Shown here one piece after another: positions 44,425-55,945 of a DNA stretch of 64,000 bases. The DNA is from Rhizophagus clarus. Taxonomy: Eukaryota; Glomeromycota; Glomeromycetes; Glomerales; Glomeraceae. The DNA is taken from the NCBI GenBank assembly GCA_015698045.1, contig BLAL01000228.1, positions 1,167,001 through 1,231,000 of the forward strand, in the 5' to 3' direction. Each line of letters opens with the position of its first letter. The first letter of the stretch is position 1. Under the pieces are notes generated by a model that was not told where the DNA came from, did not search any database, and saw only the letters and a list, made by a program, of their open reading frames with translations. Made by a program: the position numbers and the translations under genes.

Positions 44425-45417
44425 TATGTGAAAAATCTTAATATAATTGTTTTTTGTCTCAATAAAACTTATAAAAAGTACCACTGATTATTAAGTTTAT
44501 GAGCTGTAATAAGATTTCATAAACTAAATTGTTCCTGATTTGGACCAATATAAATGTTAGAGAAAATGGAATAGCAATTAAAAAAACAGACGAGTTAAAA
44601 TATAATGGAAGTGTTGTATATAGGTTTGTTAATAAAATCAATATTTCATATTGGCTGCTTATATTTATAATTTTCAACCGAAGTGCATTAATGATAAAGA
44701 AAAAGATTTTCATGATATGATTTAAATAAATTGCACCGCTACGTCGAAAAGTCAGAAATATGTTGGTTTAAACCATAAATTTTTTATTGCCTTCTATTTT
44801 TTTTTATTTTTTTTTTATTTTAATCACTTTTACTTCATTACGCATTTTCCTTAATACCAGTTATAACCAATTCTCTTGTTTAATTTTTAATACTAATAGT
44901 TTCTGGATAATAAATGACCATACATATTACGATTTGTCTTAATTACTTATTTTATAAAGATCATAACTAAAACTTTAATCTAAGCTGAAATTTATAGTTT
45001 ACAGCAGTATATTTAAGTCTTAATAATTGTAAAAAAAGAGCATATAAGTTATTATTTATCCAAAATTTTAATGCATTTCATTATTAAATTAATAATTCAC
45101 AAAGGATTCAACTAATTCACTAGTTGAGTAATATTTCATCAACTTCACATGTTCAAACAAATTGTTTCTTCGAGACAGCCTATAGTTAATAAAACGTATA
45201 TCATTAATTCTTGACCAATTAATTATGAAAATATTTATCTTTTATAAGCCATATACAATTATCATATTAATTTGCAATTAACAAGATTAAGAGCACAAAT
45301 AAGAATTTCATTAATTCAATTAGTTTCAACCAATATTTTAATTTTTTTATACATTAATAATAAAAGGTATGAAAACTAAATAAATTATCAATCATTTATT
45401 CATTTAACATCAAAAAA
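44425..45417. other. Intergenic stretch between convergent genes
   Basis: AT-rich with no supported gene. Overlapping frames on both strands at 44459-44720 are low-complexity and not credible. Confidence 0.5.
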
Positions 45418-46944
45418 TTATTTTCTAATTATTTCAAATACTTCATAATTTTCTATATTAAAATAATTTTCAGAATCTCTTATCTTTCTTTCATAATAAA
45501 GCTTTCTACACAAAATGAAGTCATAATCTTTAGATTCCCTAGAAGCATATATAATAATGTCATCGCCGAATTGCGGACCATGTTCAGGATTGTAAGCAAT
45601 AGCACGATTTATATAATCTACATTACTAATAATTGCAGATCTAATATCTTTATTCTTAAAAGAAAAGATAAAACTATGTTTAGTTTTACCCCAAGAATCG
45701 GTAGACTTCCATTCTAAAGGATTATATCCACCAAGAATCTCTTCCGTTCCCTTTACTTTAATGAAAGTAACAGTATTATATTTATCATCACATAGTGTAT
45801 GAAATCCTTTAGGTGTAAACCCATCTCGACTTCCTCTTAGTATTAATTCGAATTTATATGGTAAATATAATTCTCTTAAATATGAAAAGTTACAATTAGT
45901 ATCAACTTTATCAATACATCGCGAATTAACTGAGACAATATTCAAATTAACTATTTCCGACTCAATAATTCCATCAACTTTAATATTTCTAGGAAGTAAA
46001 ATTTTTTCATCTGGTTTACTATCAGGATCCATATAAGAATCTACTAAATTTTCAAAAAGTTGTTGATTTAAAAGTTTTTGATATGGTCGAACGGTTTGTG
46101 TAAGTTCCTTAGATGATAAACTAAAAAATCTAATTAAAGGCAAACATTTTTGTAGAGTACTTTTCATAATTTTGAAATCATCATCGGACCATGTTTTAGG
46201 ATCTGGATTGAAAGTTGGATTTTGTGCAAGACCCCATTTTATTACATGTTCCCATACTTCAATTTCTTTCATTTGTAAATCATCCCTTTCAATAAGTGAA
46301 ATTAATGATTTTTCGGAAAGTAAAGTGAAATCAGACGAATTAAATATTTTTTCAGGATAGCGAATCATTATATTTGTACAAAATTCGTTGAGTTCAATAA
46401 ATTATTTGATTTTGAATTAATTTGTAGAGTAAATCCGAAATTTTGTTCCATCCATTCTGATTTATTTTCAATTAAATATTTTTGTAAATAATCAATCAAT
46501 TCTTGAAGATGAAGTCTATCTGCAATGAAAAGAAGTTTAAGAATATTTGAAGTTTCTTTGTCTATCCAATGATAGAATACCACCATAAATATATATATAT
46601 TAAAAAAAAAAATTTAATAAATACTTGGAATTAATATATATTTTCTCTTATATAAAGGTATATAAAATTTATTTTTATAACTTACTCTAAAATAATATGA
46701 AATATTTCCGATGAAATATTAGGTAATTTTAATGTGAGTTAATATGTTATCATTGTTCTTTTTATTTTCTGAAGTTAAAATTCGTAGTAAATATGGAGAA
46801 CGGTAACACAAAATACTCATGTGAGCACGAAATATTTTTATGTTGGGATCTTCGCCAACTTCAATTGTAACATCATAAAATTCATCATCTTTCAATAATT
46901 CAATGTAATTTTGACTTAATCTCGAAAAAAAATTGGATAAACAT
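45418..46944 (-). pseudogene. Broken BTB-BACK-TLDc gene, minus strand (copy 9)
   Basis: Most of the gene is recognisable. The long frame 45418-46368 holds the BACK rest and a complete TLDc domain (L-I-L-R-G-S-R-D-G-F-T-P-K, I-L-G-G-Y-N-P-L, E-N-Y-E-V-F). Upstream there are frame changes near 46390 (after K-S-N-N-L-L) and 46560. Exon 1 (46684-46944) carries single-base insertions near 46930 (in a T run) and 46730. The splice acceptor before Y-I-Y-G-G has no AG (TATATATATTTATGG). The long frame and upstream box remain in good condition, so inactivation looks recent. A truncated BACK-TLDc product is conceivable but not supported. Confidence 0.8.
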
Positions 46945-47029
46945 TTTTTTTTTTAATTTAAAATATGGAAGAATGAGAATTATTTAAGTATTGCCAAGTT
47001 AATATTGGTTGATGTACTGATACAGTGTA

Positions 47030-47045
47030 ATACGCCAACCTGCAG
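47030..47045 (-). promoter_or_regulatory. Upstream box of broken copy 9
   Basis: Minus strand CTGCAGGTTGGCGTAT, the same as for copy 6, 86 bp before the former ATG. Confidence 0.6.
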
Positions 47046-47900
47046 CTTTGTTTACTTATTTCTTCTCAGGAATCACTAAATAAAATAAATTACCGTATAT
47101 TGATTATCATCTCTATATAAAAATAATTACATGACTTTATCTGTTTAATAATTATAATTAAAAGTATTAAATTATGTCAAGAAAAATTTTTTTTTGATTA
47201 TTTAGATTAAAAAATCCATTTTTCTTTATACAAATAATACAAAACGATAAGAATTATTGTATGTTATTATTCATGTTTTTGATTCTTTAATATAATTTAT
47301 TTATCAAAAAATATATTAATCAACGTGTAAAGGTTTTATTTATTATTAAGAAAAGTTTATGTCAAAGCTAAACTTATGAATAAAGTGCTTAATGATAAAG
47401 CTTAACTAGTGCAACTTTATTGTTTCCTGCGTAATTGCCATTTTATTTACCATGATGCAGTTTCAATCAATTCAAAAATTGTGACAAACATGGTTTGAGT
47501 ATCACTTACAAAGGAATTGTCAACATGGTTTTATACAAATGGTTTTATACAAATTAAAAAGTCAAATCTATTTTATGTCACAATGATATCAGATATCATT
47601 TGAGACTCTTTATTAGCATTTTAAAAAAGATGGTTGTGTAATTTTAGCATATAGAAAATAAGCATAATATGATTTTGTAAATTAGTATGTGCACAAAAAT
47701 TTTGCTTTGTAGGTATGATTTATTATCATACTTATATTTGTTATCATACTTATAAATAATATATAATAACAAATATGTATTTAAGATTTTTATTACATAC
47801 AATATTTATTAACTTATAGCGCTGATATTTTATTAAAAGATTTAGATTAATTACTTTTATATAATGAATTTTTGTGATATTTTTGTATATTTAGTTAGTC
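47046..47900. other. Intergenic stretch without recognisable features
   Basis: AT-rich. Short direct repeats such as ATGGTTTTATACAAAT twice at 47524-47550 and TTATCATACTTATA twice at 47730-47753. No gene. Confidence 0.5.
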
Positions 47901-48044
47901 TTAGGCCGTTCTCAAGCACTCCCTCAATGTGATTGGCTACTTATTGAGGTGATGCTCAAGCTTCACGATCAATTGAAGTAAAAATGGCAATCAATGCTTG
48001 ATCAATCTCTCCCTCTCTATTACTCTTTTTATCTATTTTTAATT

Positions 48045-49139
48045 ATGCCTCAAAAAAATAGACTGAAAACGACTTTTAAAACTTTAGCTTCAAATACTCA
48101 CTTTTCTCCATTTAACAACTTAACCAATGATTTATTATTACAACATCAAACATCCTGCCACAACTATTTATTGACCCTTTAGCTGAAACAGCAAAACATG
48201 ATTCTTTAAATGAAACAAGATATCCAGAATATATGGACCCTTCAAATGGAATAACAAGATATTTATCCTTTAGTTATTCCATATATAAAAGATAATAAAC
48301 TTATAAATTTTTTATAGATAGCTTCACAGCAGGTTCTTCTTATTACTCATCATGAATACTGTAATCAAGAAATTCCATCACCTTTTGATGCTATTGATGT
48401 TGACCAAAGTTCTACTCGATCAACTTCTACATTTGTTAATTTCAATACACCTGCTAATAAATCAACAAATCGATGGACATCATCAGAAACTAGAATACTT
48501 ATTGAAGATGTAGCAAAGCAAAGGCACGCTTTACAAAAGGTCAAAGATGCAAGAGAAAGGGAGCGAATCTGGGATAGGATTGTTGCCAATATTCAAACTT
48601 CTAATATTGTAAGTCTAGCTTTAAAGGAACGTGCAAAGGCATCAATTCAGCAAAAGTGGGATGAGCTTCTTCAAAAATATCGGGATGTGAAGGATATAAT
48701 TGAGCGTACAGGTGAAGACGCTGTTCAAAATGACTGAGAATTTTTCAGAGACATGGATAATTATTTAAGAAACGATCCAAGTATAGTTGCATCTATCACA
48801 AGCGATTCAATTAAGGGAATTAAGTGTGAAGTACAAAAGAATGATGATGATCATATTGATGAAGAGGTAACATGTCCATTTATTAATTTTTTCTAGTATC
48901 TAAACTAAATTTTTATTTAATTATCGTTATAAATTGGTACTAAGTAACAAAAACGTATATATTCTGAAGGAAAAAAAATAAACATAGAAAAAATACGAAC
49001 TCTTATTAAAGAACAAACTGAGACTATTACTGAAATTATAAAAGATCAATATATCCATGCTTTCGAAATTCAGCAAAAGCAGCATGATGAACAGATGGAG
49101 ATATTTAACAAAATTTTAAAAGTAGTTCAATTTAAATAA
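48045..49139 (+). pseudogene. Degenerate Myb/SANT-like (trihelix) DNA-binding protein gene
   Basis: An N-terminal piece starts at ATG 48045 (M-P-Q-K-N-R-L-K-T-T-F-K-T-L) and shifts frame near 48150 to P-Q-L-F-I-D-P-L-A-E-T-A-K. After a probable intron (acceptor near 48316), 48317-48866 contains the DNA-binding domain: R-W-T-S-S-E-T-R-I-L-I-E-D-V, R-E-R-E-R-I-W-D-R-I-V-A-N-I and I-Q-Q-K-W-D-E-L-L-Q-K-Y-R-D-V, the spaced tryptophans of the trihelix type. One stop, TGA at 48735-48737, lies in N-D-x-E-F-F-R-D-M-D. After a donor at 48867 the C-terminal coiled coil follows (T-E-T-I-T-E-I-I-K-D-Q-Y, H-D-E-Q-M-E-I-F-N-K-I-L-K), ending TAA about 49138. Either the accessory gene of the surrounding element or a captured host transcription factor. 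Confidence 0.6.
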
Positions 49140-49932
49140 TGTAATAATGTATGATGCTTATAACTGTATAAGTAATTTTAAAGTTTTATAAATTTAATAA
49201 ATAATTACAAATTTATAAAAAGATTTGCTAAATATTCTCTATTTCTTCTCTTCCTTCATTTTCTGTTTCATGTTCATTACCCGTATTATCATCCATTTCT
49301 CCACTAATATCTTTTAAAGGTAATGATGGATCTCAATACAAATATTATTTAAAATACGTATTATTTTGATAATTCGTTCCATATTAGTAAATTAATTTCT
49401 TTTGGCAGAACTTTGTATTTGATTATTATCTTGATGCCTTTTGTTTGCTATTATGGCTTCTAAAATAAAAAGTAATATAATTATTGATTTTTGTCGGTGT
49501 TGAAGATCCATAGCGTAAAATGGCAAGTGAAAGAGTAGTATGTGTGTGGGCAACCACTTTTTATACTCTATCAATTACCAATTAGAGCATCTCTGTCAAA
49601 AAAAAAAGATGGTTTTTTAGACTTCAACAAGAAAAACAAACATTTGTTACTCCTTCCTCTTCTTGCGTCCGCGAATCTAAAAAATCAATATTATATGGGT
49701 GTTTATAATATTTAAAATCATTATAATTCTAAGTTCCGTAGTCTTTATAACGTTTCAACCTTTCTGAAAAATTCATAAGTTTCGTTTAAATAAATTGAAG
49801 CACTCGAATGAATTGACGCTTGTTACGGACGAGACTCACGATAATAACAAGAACCCTAAACTGGATTCATGTTACCGGTATGGCTGGTCGATTATTATTT
49901 TTGAAATATTTATTTAATATTTTTAAATATTA

Positions 49933-49964
<32 letters not shown>

Positions 49965-50029
49965 AACAAACAAAATAAAAAGAAACATTATTTTTTAAAA
50001 ACAACTTAAAAAATATTTATTTATCATTA
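49140..50029. other. Stretch with minus-strand coding-like patches and a long poly(T)
   Basis: 49392-49574 (-) is a 60-codon frame ending R-H-Q-D-N-N-Q-I-Q-S-S-A-K-R-N. 49650-49680 (-) reads I-R-G-R-K-K-R-K-E behind an acceptor TTTAG. They may be decayed exons of a transposon gene, but no catalytic motif is visible. A T run of about 27 lies at 49932-49958. Confidence 0.3.
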
Positions 50030-50400
50030 AGAAAAATTCACGCGAATTTTTCTTGATACTGTTTATTTAATTTACTAACTAAATTAGGTTTATATTAATA
50101 ATAATACAATGGTTTACTTTTCTAATTATAATAATGAGTCAATGTTAAATAAATGTAATGCAATGTTTGAAAGGAATTCCTAATTCTACAAACCGTTTTA
50201 TTTAACAAAATTTATTTATTTATAAAAAAAAACAATATAGAAATATGCGAATAAAATAATTATTTAAAGAAATTATAATACGCATAAATTAAAAATGAAA
50301 TTCTCATTGGCTCAGTAATATATCACTTTTAATTTGATAAGGCGCAGTACCACTTGACGAGAAAATTATGACTTTTTTTTTTCTAATGTCTTTGGTAAAA
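50030..50400. repeat. Dispersed repeat 2, copy 1
   Basis: Starts with a palindrome AAGAAAAATT-CACGCG-AATTTTTCTT, followed by GATACTGTTTATTTAATTTA, and continues colinear with 54902-55380 through AAAAACAATATAGAAATATG, TAAAAATGAAAT, TTGATAAGG and TATGACTTTTTTT. A reversed copy of its first 60 bp lies at 51590-51656, so 50030-51656 is flanked by inverted ends. Confidence 0.65.
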
Positions 50401-52412
50401 TCAGTTTATTATAATAAAATTCATAATAATTGATTATTGATATTCATAACTACCATAGCCAAAAGGGCAATTTCTCAAAATCATTTTGGTTTTTTATTTT
50501 TTAATTGGAAATATTAAATAATTATCGTTAAAATTAAGTTCTTTTTTTTAAAAAATTTGTCATTTGTTTAATACCATACGTTTACATCATCCATACCCAA
50601 TACGTATTTCTCTACTGATCATATAATTTAACGAGCATCCTTAATCGCTAATTTCTTTGCCAAAAATCCGATCTATCAGCATTTAATCATTGCGTTTGTT
50701 GTTCATGTTACTGCTTTCAATTCTTCCACTTAATAATGACAATACAAAATGGTGTAATTCTAGAATATCAACCAATCAAAGGTTAGCTCCACGCCACTTA
50801 TGACAAATACCATTAAAGTATAATCTATCAAGCAAAACTTTATCACGCAACAATAATATATTGAATGAAATACACAAAATGATTATAATCGATTTATGAA
50901 TTTATACTTTACCTGAAATAAAATCTGTGTCGTATATGTATTCTTGTCTATAATATAAAAATATGAATGAATTAAATTATTGAGATATATTTCAATGTAT
51001 TGAATAACAATTAATGAAAACTGGTTGATCCCCAGTGTAAATTTGATTATTTTAAATAGCAGCAGTTTAGAGCTTTAGGTATAGAATATTGTTACAAATT
51101 AGATTTCATAACAAACGTATTTTTGTAAAGATTTTACTACGTAACTTCAGTATTTTTATCAAACTAAATAGGCAAAAAAACACCTAAAGGAAGTTTTCTA
51201 TAAGGTATGAATAATTACATATTAAATTTTCGTTTGTCTATCTAGAAGTTTGGGTGGTTTGAATAATATTAAGACACGTTTTTGTTTTTTACTTTCAAGG
51301 TGTAACCTAAATACTCTGGTCAAAAAAATGAAGTTATTCTGTATGTTGTTCATGAGCTAGCTTATGTAATTGTGGATTTATACTTTTTTTTTAATAACTG
51401 ACAACATTAAAACACGTTCCTTTAGTAAAAATTTCAGTTGTTATCACAGTATAACATTTGATCGATACAAATAAATTTTCATTTAATGAGGGATCTAGGT
51501 TAAGGGTACTCTAATTTTCATCATTATATCAACACGTCTTAATATTTTATAATAGAAAAATAATCATTATAATAAAATGCCCATTATTCATTACCAATTA
51601 AGCTAGTAAATTAAATAAGCAGTATCAAGAAAAATTCGCGCAAATTTTTCTTGAGATCACCAATTTTAATATAAACTGTATAAAGAAAATTTTTCAAGAA
51701 ATTTTCTCAAAAATTGTTACATTAATTATCATCAATCGGACTTAACTTTAAATTAAACTTTCAAGAATTTTTCTTAACAGGTAATCCTGGGCGAATTGGG
51801 AGTTTATTTTATAAAATTAAGTTTTATGTTATATTCATTGACTATTTTCTTATACTAGAAAAAGTAATTCAAAAAAATAATTCATAAATAGGGGTTTCTT
51901 TTAACAATTATTTTATTTTTTGATTACCAATATTTTTAATACTAAATGTAAAGTATATTTTTTAAAAGAGTAATGTTAAAATATAATAAAAAATTTATCC
52001 TGAAATTGATTTTTAACGTTTTCCCACTTATTACTTTTTTAACATTAACACTAATTTTTTTTTTTGTGATTATAACCCTTTTACCTATTATTTTATAATC
52101 TAAATAATTTTCTTTTCGTGGTTATTATTTTCTATTTTTTTCTTTTTGTGTTATTTATTATTTTCAAATTATTTTTAATCTAATTTTTTTTTTTGTACTA
52201 TTATTTTTCCTAAATTTTTTTTTTCTTTTTGTGATTATTATTTTCAACAATTCTCCACAGCCAGCATTTAATTTTTGCTCTATTCTTCAAATAATGCTTC
52301 TCCTTTAAATTAAAAAATATATGATGATTCATAAATACCAACAAACGAATCTTCAATCAATATATTGAAAAGCTTTTTTTCTTCTCCACAATAGAAGAGG
52401 TTTCAAGGACTC
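50401..52412. other. Long AT-rich stretch
   Basis: No gene seen. At 51590-51656 lies the inverted copy of the repeat-2 start (palindrome CAAGAAAAATT-CGCGCA-AATTTTTCTTG at 51629-51656). 51990-52240 is dominated by T-rich simple sequence with 'tttttgtg(a)ttatta' repeated four times. Confidence 0.5.
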
Positions 52413-52670
52413 TTAAGATTCCTGTGTAGTTGCATTATATTTGTACAATTCAGTCAACATTTCTGTTAATCTTTGTCTTTCACGAAGGAATGTACCAATT
52501 CAGTTTCTGTAGATCTTTAATATCTTTCATGAAGTGATTTTAAGGAATATCAATGAATATTATTCCTTATTTAATTTCTTTTACCAAAATGCAGATTTGT
52601 AATTTGTCTTTTCAGTTCCATAATATCCTCTACAGTTTGGATGTATTTTCTTGAAATTTAGGTTTGAAAT
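52413..52670 (-). pseudogene. Coiled-coil-like gene relic
   Basis: The minus strand shows T-V-E-D-I-M-E-L-K-R-Q-I-T-N-L near 52630 and, in another frame, F-L-R-E-R-Q-R-L-T-E-M-L-T-E-L-Y-K-Y-N-A ending at TAA 52413-52415. The heptad-like charged sequence suggests the end of a coiled-coil protein. At least one frameshift and several stops lie between. Family not recognised. Confidence 0.35.
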
Positions 52671-52980
52671 CTTGAATAAGATGTGGAATTGTAAATAAAA
52701 TGTATATTTTAATACATTTTTTTTTTTTTACGAATAAATAGAGCAATAAAACTTTGCTGGATTTATATCTAAAATAAAGAATTTATTAGAAAAAATATTT
52801 AAATGAGTAAATAAAAAAAATGTCTAAAGAATTAATAAGTTCTCATACCTTTTGTATGTTAAACATGTATTACCCATTTTTGATTTGCAACATCATTTTA
52901 ATCAATTATAACCGTTATAAATTAGAAATAAAAATCCACCCAAGTCCCATATCAATTATAAAAAAGTAAAAAGAATGAGT

Positions 52981-54084
52981 GTACCAAATAAAGTTATTAA
53001 GGTAAGAATGGTACAAAGGAATGATAAGGAAATAATAAAATAGTAGTTCAGAGCCAGATTGGTTAAAACCGAATAGGATAAACTATTGTTTAAAGATTAA
53101 CAATTAAACTATTGGGATATTAATAAGAGCAAGGATTTGATAATTCATATAAGGATATATAAAAAATTAATACAAAAAAAAAAATAAAAATTATTAAATG
53201 TGAAAAAAAACGAGTAAAAAAATAATATTATAAAAAGAAAGGGGAGAAAAGAAATAAGAAAAATATAAAGAATAATGTACCAAATAAGTTATTAAGGTAA
53301 GAATGGCACAAAGGAATGATAAGGATATAATAAAAATAGTAGTTCAGAGCCAGATTGGTTAAAACCGCATAGGATAAACTATTGTTTAAAGATTAACAAC
53401 TAAACTATTGGGTTATTAATAAGGGTGAGGATTTGATAATTCATATAAGGATATATAAAAAATTAATACAAAAAAAAAATAAAGCTTGTGAAATGTGAAA
53501 ATAAAACGAATAAAAAAAATTTTAATATAAGAAGAGAGGAGAGAAAAAAAATAAGAAAAATAGAAAAAATAATGTACCAAATAAGTTATTAAGGTAAGAA
53601 TGGTACAAAGGAATGATAAGGAAATAATAAAATAGTAGTTCAGAGCCAGTTTGGTTAAAACCGCACAGGATGAACTGTCATTTAAAGATTAATGACTAAA
53701 CTATTAGGGTATAAAAAAGGGATAAGGATTTGAGATATAAACTATGCATATTAAATTTATATATATAAAAAGGTAATATACCCTATTATATATATATATA
53801 GTTAAATCAAAAGAAGCAAGTAAAAAACTAGGAAGAAATTCAAGCAAAAGAATAGGTATAAATTTTAAAAAAATTTTAAATGAAATTTCAATTAATTGAG
53901 CAAAATAATAAAATAAAATAAAAAGTAAAAGAAAAGTTAAAAGAAAAGTAAAAAGAGAAAATAAAATTTGAGAGTCACTACTCAATTGTGTTTCCACAAT
54001 TGAGTAGTGATAAGAAAAGCACTTATTAAGAGAGATTTCAATTAAAGGGGAATGTACGAAATTGGGACAGAGATCAAAAGACAT
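52981..54084. repeat. Three-unit ~300-bp tandem repeat plus unique end, locus 2
   Basis: Units begin GTACCA at 52981, 53277 and 53574, with the same conserved blocks and orientation as locus 1 at 8691-9803. The third unit again leads into the segment with the minus-strand M-S-F-D-L-C-P frame. Similarity continues to about 54270. Units within a locus resemble each other more than units between loci at several positions, which suggests local homogenisation. Confidence 0.8.
53704..54084 (-). CDS. Hypothetical reading frame, sister of 9409-9801
   Basis: M-S-F-D-L-C-P-N-F-V-H-S-P-L-I-E-I-S-L-N-K-C-F, then low-complexity hydrophobic sequence. A perfect palindrome of about 17-bp arms around 53977-54010 (ACTACTCAATTGTG against CACAATTGAGTAGT) interrupts the similarity to locus 1 after N-K-C-F. 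Probably only the first 25-30 codons could be an exon. Confidence 0.3.
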   Translation of the reverse strand: MSFDLCPNFVHSPLIEISLNKCFSYHYSIVETQLSSDSQILFSLFTFLLTFLLLFILFYYFAQLIEISFKIFLKFIPILLLEFLPSFLLASFDLTIYIYNRVYYLFIYINLICIVYISNPYPFFIP

Positions 54085-54327
54085 TTTTAAAATATTTTAG
54101 AATTAGAAAGATTTTTGTTAGAAGTAGAAAGATTTTTTTTTAAAAAAAAAAATAAAGAGAAATGCCTATATTTATAGAATTTTAAATGAGTATGATAATA
54201 TAACAAAATATTATTACAATTATTATGGCACATATTTTACTTTATATAAGTCATTCATATAAGTTTGATTATCTATGAATAATTATGAAATTGTGTATTT
54301 TATAAATAATTATAATCTATCATATAA

Positions 54328-54652
54328 GATAAATAAGTCATAGTTTAAATGTGATAAATATCATATGATTAAATTATATCAGTATAGATCATAACTTTCA
54401 TGATCAATTATTTATAAAAATTACTCATAATTTATAACAGATAATCAAATTTAAAATTAGCATTTCAGATAATAATATCTAAAATAAGATAAATGAGTCA
54501 TAATTTAAATGTAATATCATATAATTAAATCATATCAGTTTTGATTATCTGTTATAAATTGTGAGTAATTCTTATAATTTTAAATTATGATCTATATTAA
54601 TAAGATTTAATCACATGATATTTATCATATCTAAATTATGACTCATTTATCT
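54328..54652. repeat. Long inverted repeat (about 115-125-bp arms)
   Basis: The arm 54328-54451 (AGATAAATAAGTCATAG ... CAGATAATCAAA) is matched in reverse by 54540-54652 (TTTGATTATCTG ... ACTCATTTATCT). Between them 54486-54535 repeats the first half of the left arm in direct orientation. AT-rich and non-coding; a MITE or folded repeat. Confidence 0.7.
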
Positions 54653-54901
54653 CAATAAACTATTGGCGACATTCACTTCAAACTTATGGAAAATCTTTTA
54701 ACAAATAGAATGACAATCAAAATCTAATTTTACCTAATAAAATTTAAGGCCTGTATTGTTATTTTATATATTACTAATACAATTGGAATTTATTATCAAC
54801 CTTTTAACAAATTGAAATTGTGGTTGTTAAGAAAAATTTGTAACAATTTTTCTTAATATTTTTTTTTAATTTTGAAGCTCAAAAGTCTGAAACCTATAAT
54901 A

Positions 54902-55380
54902 ATCAAGAAAAATTCTAGCAAAATTTTCTTGATACTGCTTAATTAATTTACTAACTAAATTAGATTTATATTAATATCACAATGGCTTTTTTCTAATTAT
55001 AATAATAAGTTAATATTAAATGTAATGCAATGTTTATTCGAAATTAATAGTTAATGTACTAAAATCAATTTTATGAGATTTATAGTAAAAAGAAAAAGAA
55101 AGTCATTCCTAACCCTATAAATTATTTTATTAAATAATAATTTACTTATTTATAAAAAAAAAACAATATAGAAATATGATGAATTGAAAATAATTTTTAA
55201 AGTATAAACTAAAAATGAAATCCTAATTGGCTTTACTAAATTCCCTTCTATGGTTAACAAAAACTGAAATATACCATTAACATTTCATAAATAGTAAAAA
55301 AATTACTTTTAAAATTACCTTGATAAGGTATATATAGTACTGCTTGATGGAAAAATTGAGACTTTTTTTCTAATGTTTTT
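54902..55380. repeat. Dispersed repeat 2, copy 2
   Basis: Begins with the palindrome CAAGAAAAATT-CTAGCA-AAATTTTCTTG and then runs parallel to 50030-50400. A related palindrome without the following sequence lies at 54819-54845. Confidence 0.65.
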
Positions 55381-55723
55381 CTATTTGTTTAGATAATTAA
55401 TAGATAGTTTTGTTTCTCTGGAATATAGTCATCAGGTGTATTTTTTTTCTAGTTTTGGGGAAGGGAATGTCTGTCTTCCCTTGGTTAATTAAGGCGATAA
55501 TTCTCCTGTTTGAGACCAATTGCGTGCTTCGGCCAGTATGGATAAGGCTATTGTCAAGGTTTGATTCGTTAGTCAAGTTTAAATTTATTTACTCGTAGAT
55601 TAGGGAGTCATGTTTTCTTTTTGTATTGTTCTTTTTGTAATGATATTGGTGTGTTAATGAATTGAAAGCGAACCTTTAGTACGCAAAAAAATGATCATCC
55701 TTTTCTAGCCAAGACAAACCCAT
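55381..55723. other. GC-richer segment beside the element's right end
   Basis: A 62-codon frame (55410-55598) shows no family feature. The composition resembles the untranslated tails of retroelements in this window. It could equally be the inner part of the candidate Harbinger element. Confidence 0.3.
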
Positions 55724-55750
55724 TTGAGGGAGTGCTTGAGGACGGCCTTA

Positions 55751-55945
55751 GTAAGTTTTAGATGGACGTAGCGTAACTTTGTTGATATTAATAGATAGTT
55801 AGGATAGTTTTTAGATAGGTTTCACTTGAAATATAGTGATTTATGTGTATAGATAGATGTATATGTTATACGACTATGTTGAAGACGCTACGTTTGCTTT
55901 TGTAGTTTGTTCTTTGGCGTTCACAATAAAGAAATTAAAAAAATA
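55751..55945 (+). mobile_element. Possible LINE 3' tail
   Basis: The segment resembles the tail at 6238-6724 in composition and ends with AATAAAGAAATT and an A-rich/AT-repeat run. No coding part and no target duplication could be identified. Confidence 0.3.

Larger units (their letters stand above)
47904..55747. mobile_element. Candidate 7.8-kb PIF/Harbinger-like element with nested repeats
   Basis: The left end GGCCGTTCTCAAGCACTCCC and following TCAA match the inverted right end (TTGA then GGGAGTGCTTGAGGACGGCC) at 23 of 24 positions. Both sides carry TTA (47901-47903 and 55748-55750), the target type of PIF/Harbinger elements. A degenerate Myb/SANT-like gene, the usual partner protein of Harbinger transposases, lies just inside the left end. 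No transposase is recognisable, and the interior includes other repeats (50030-51660, 52981-54084, 54328-54652, 54900-55380). It may be one old element filled with insertions. Otherwise the two ends belong to different copies that happen to face each other. Confidence 0.45.

Noticed and set aside
44459-44720. Overlapping frames on both strands
   Set aside because: Low-complexity and mutually antisense; no splice sites or family motifs.
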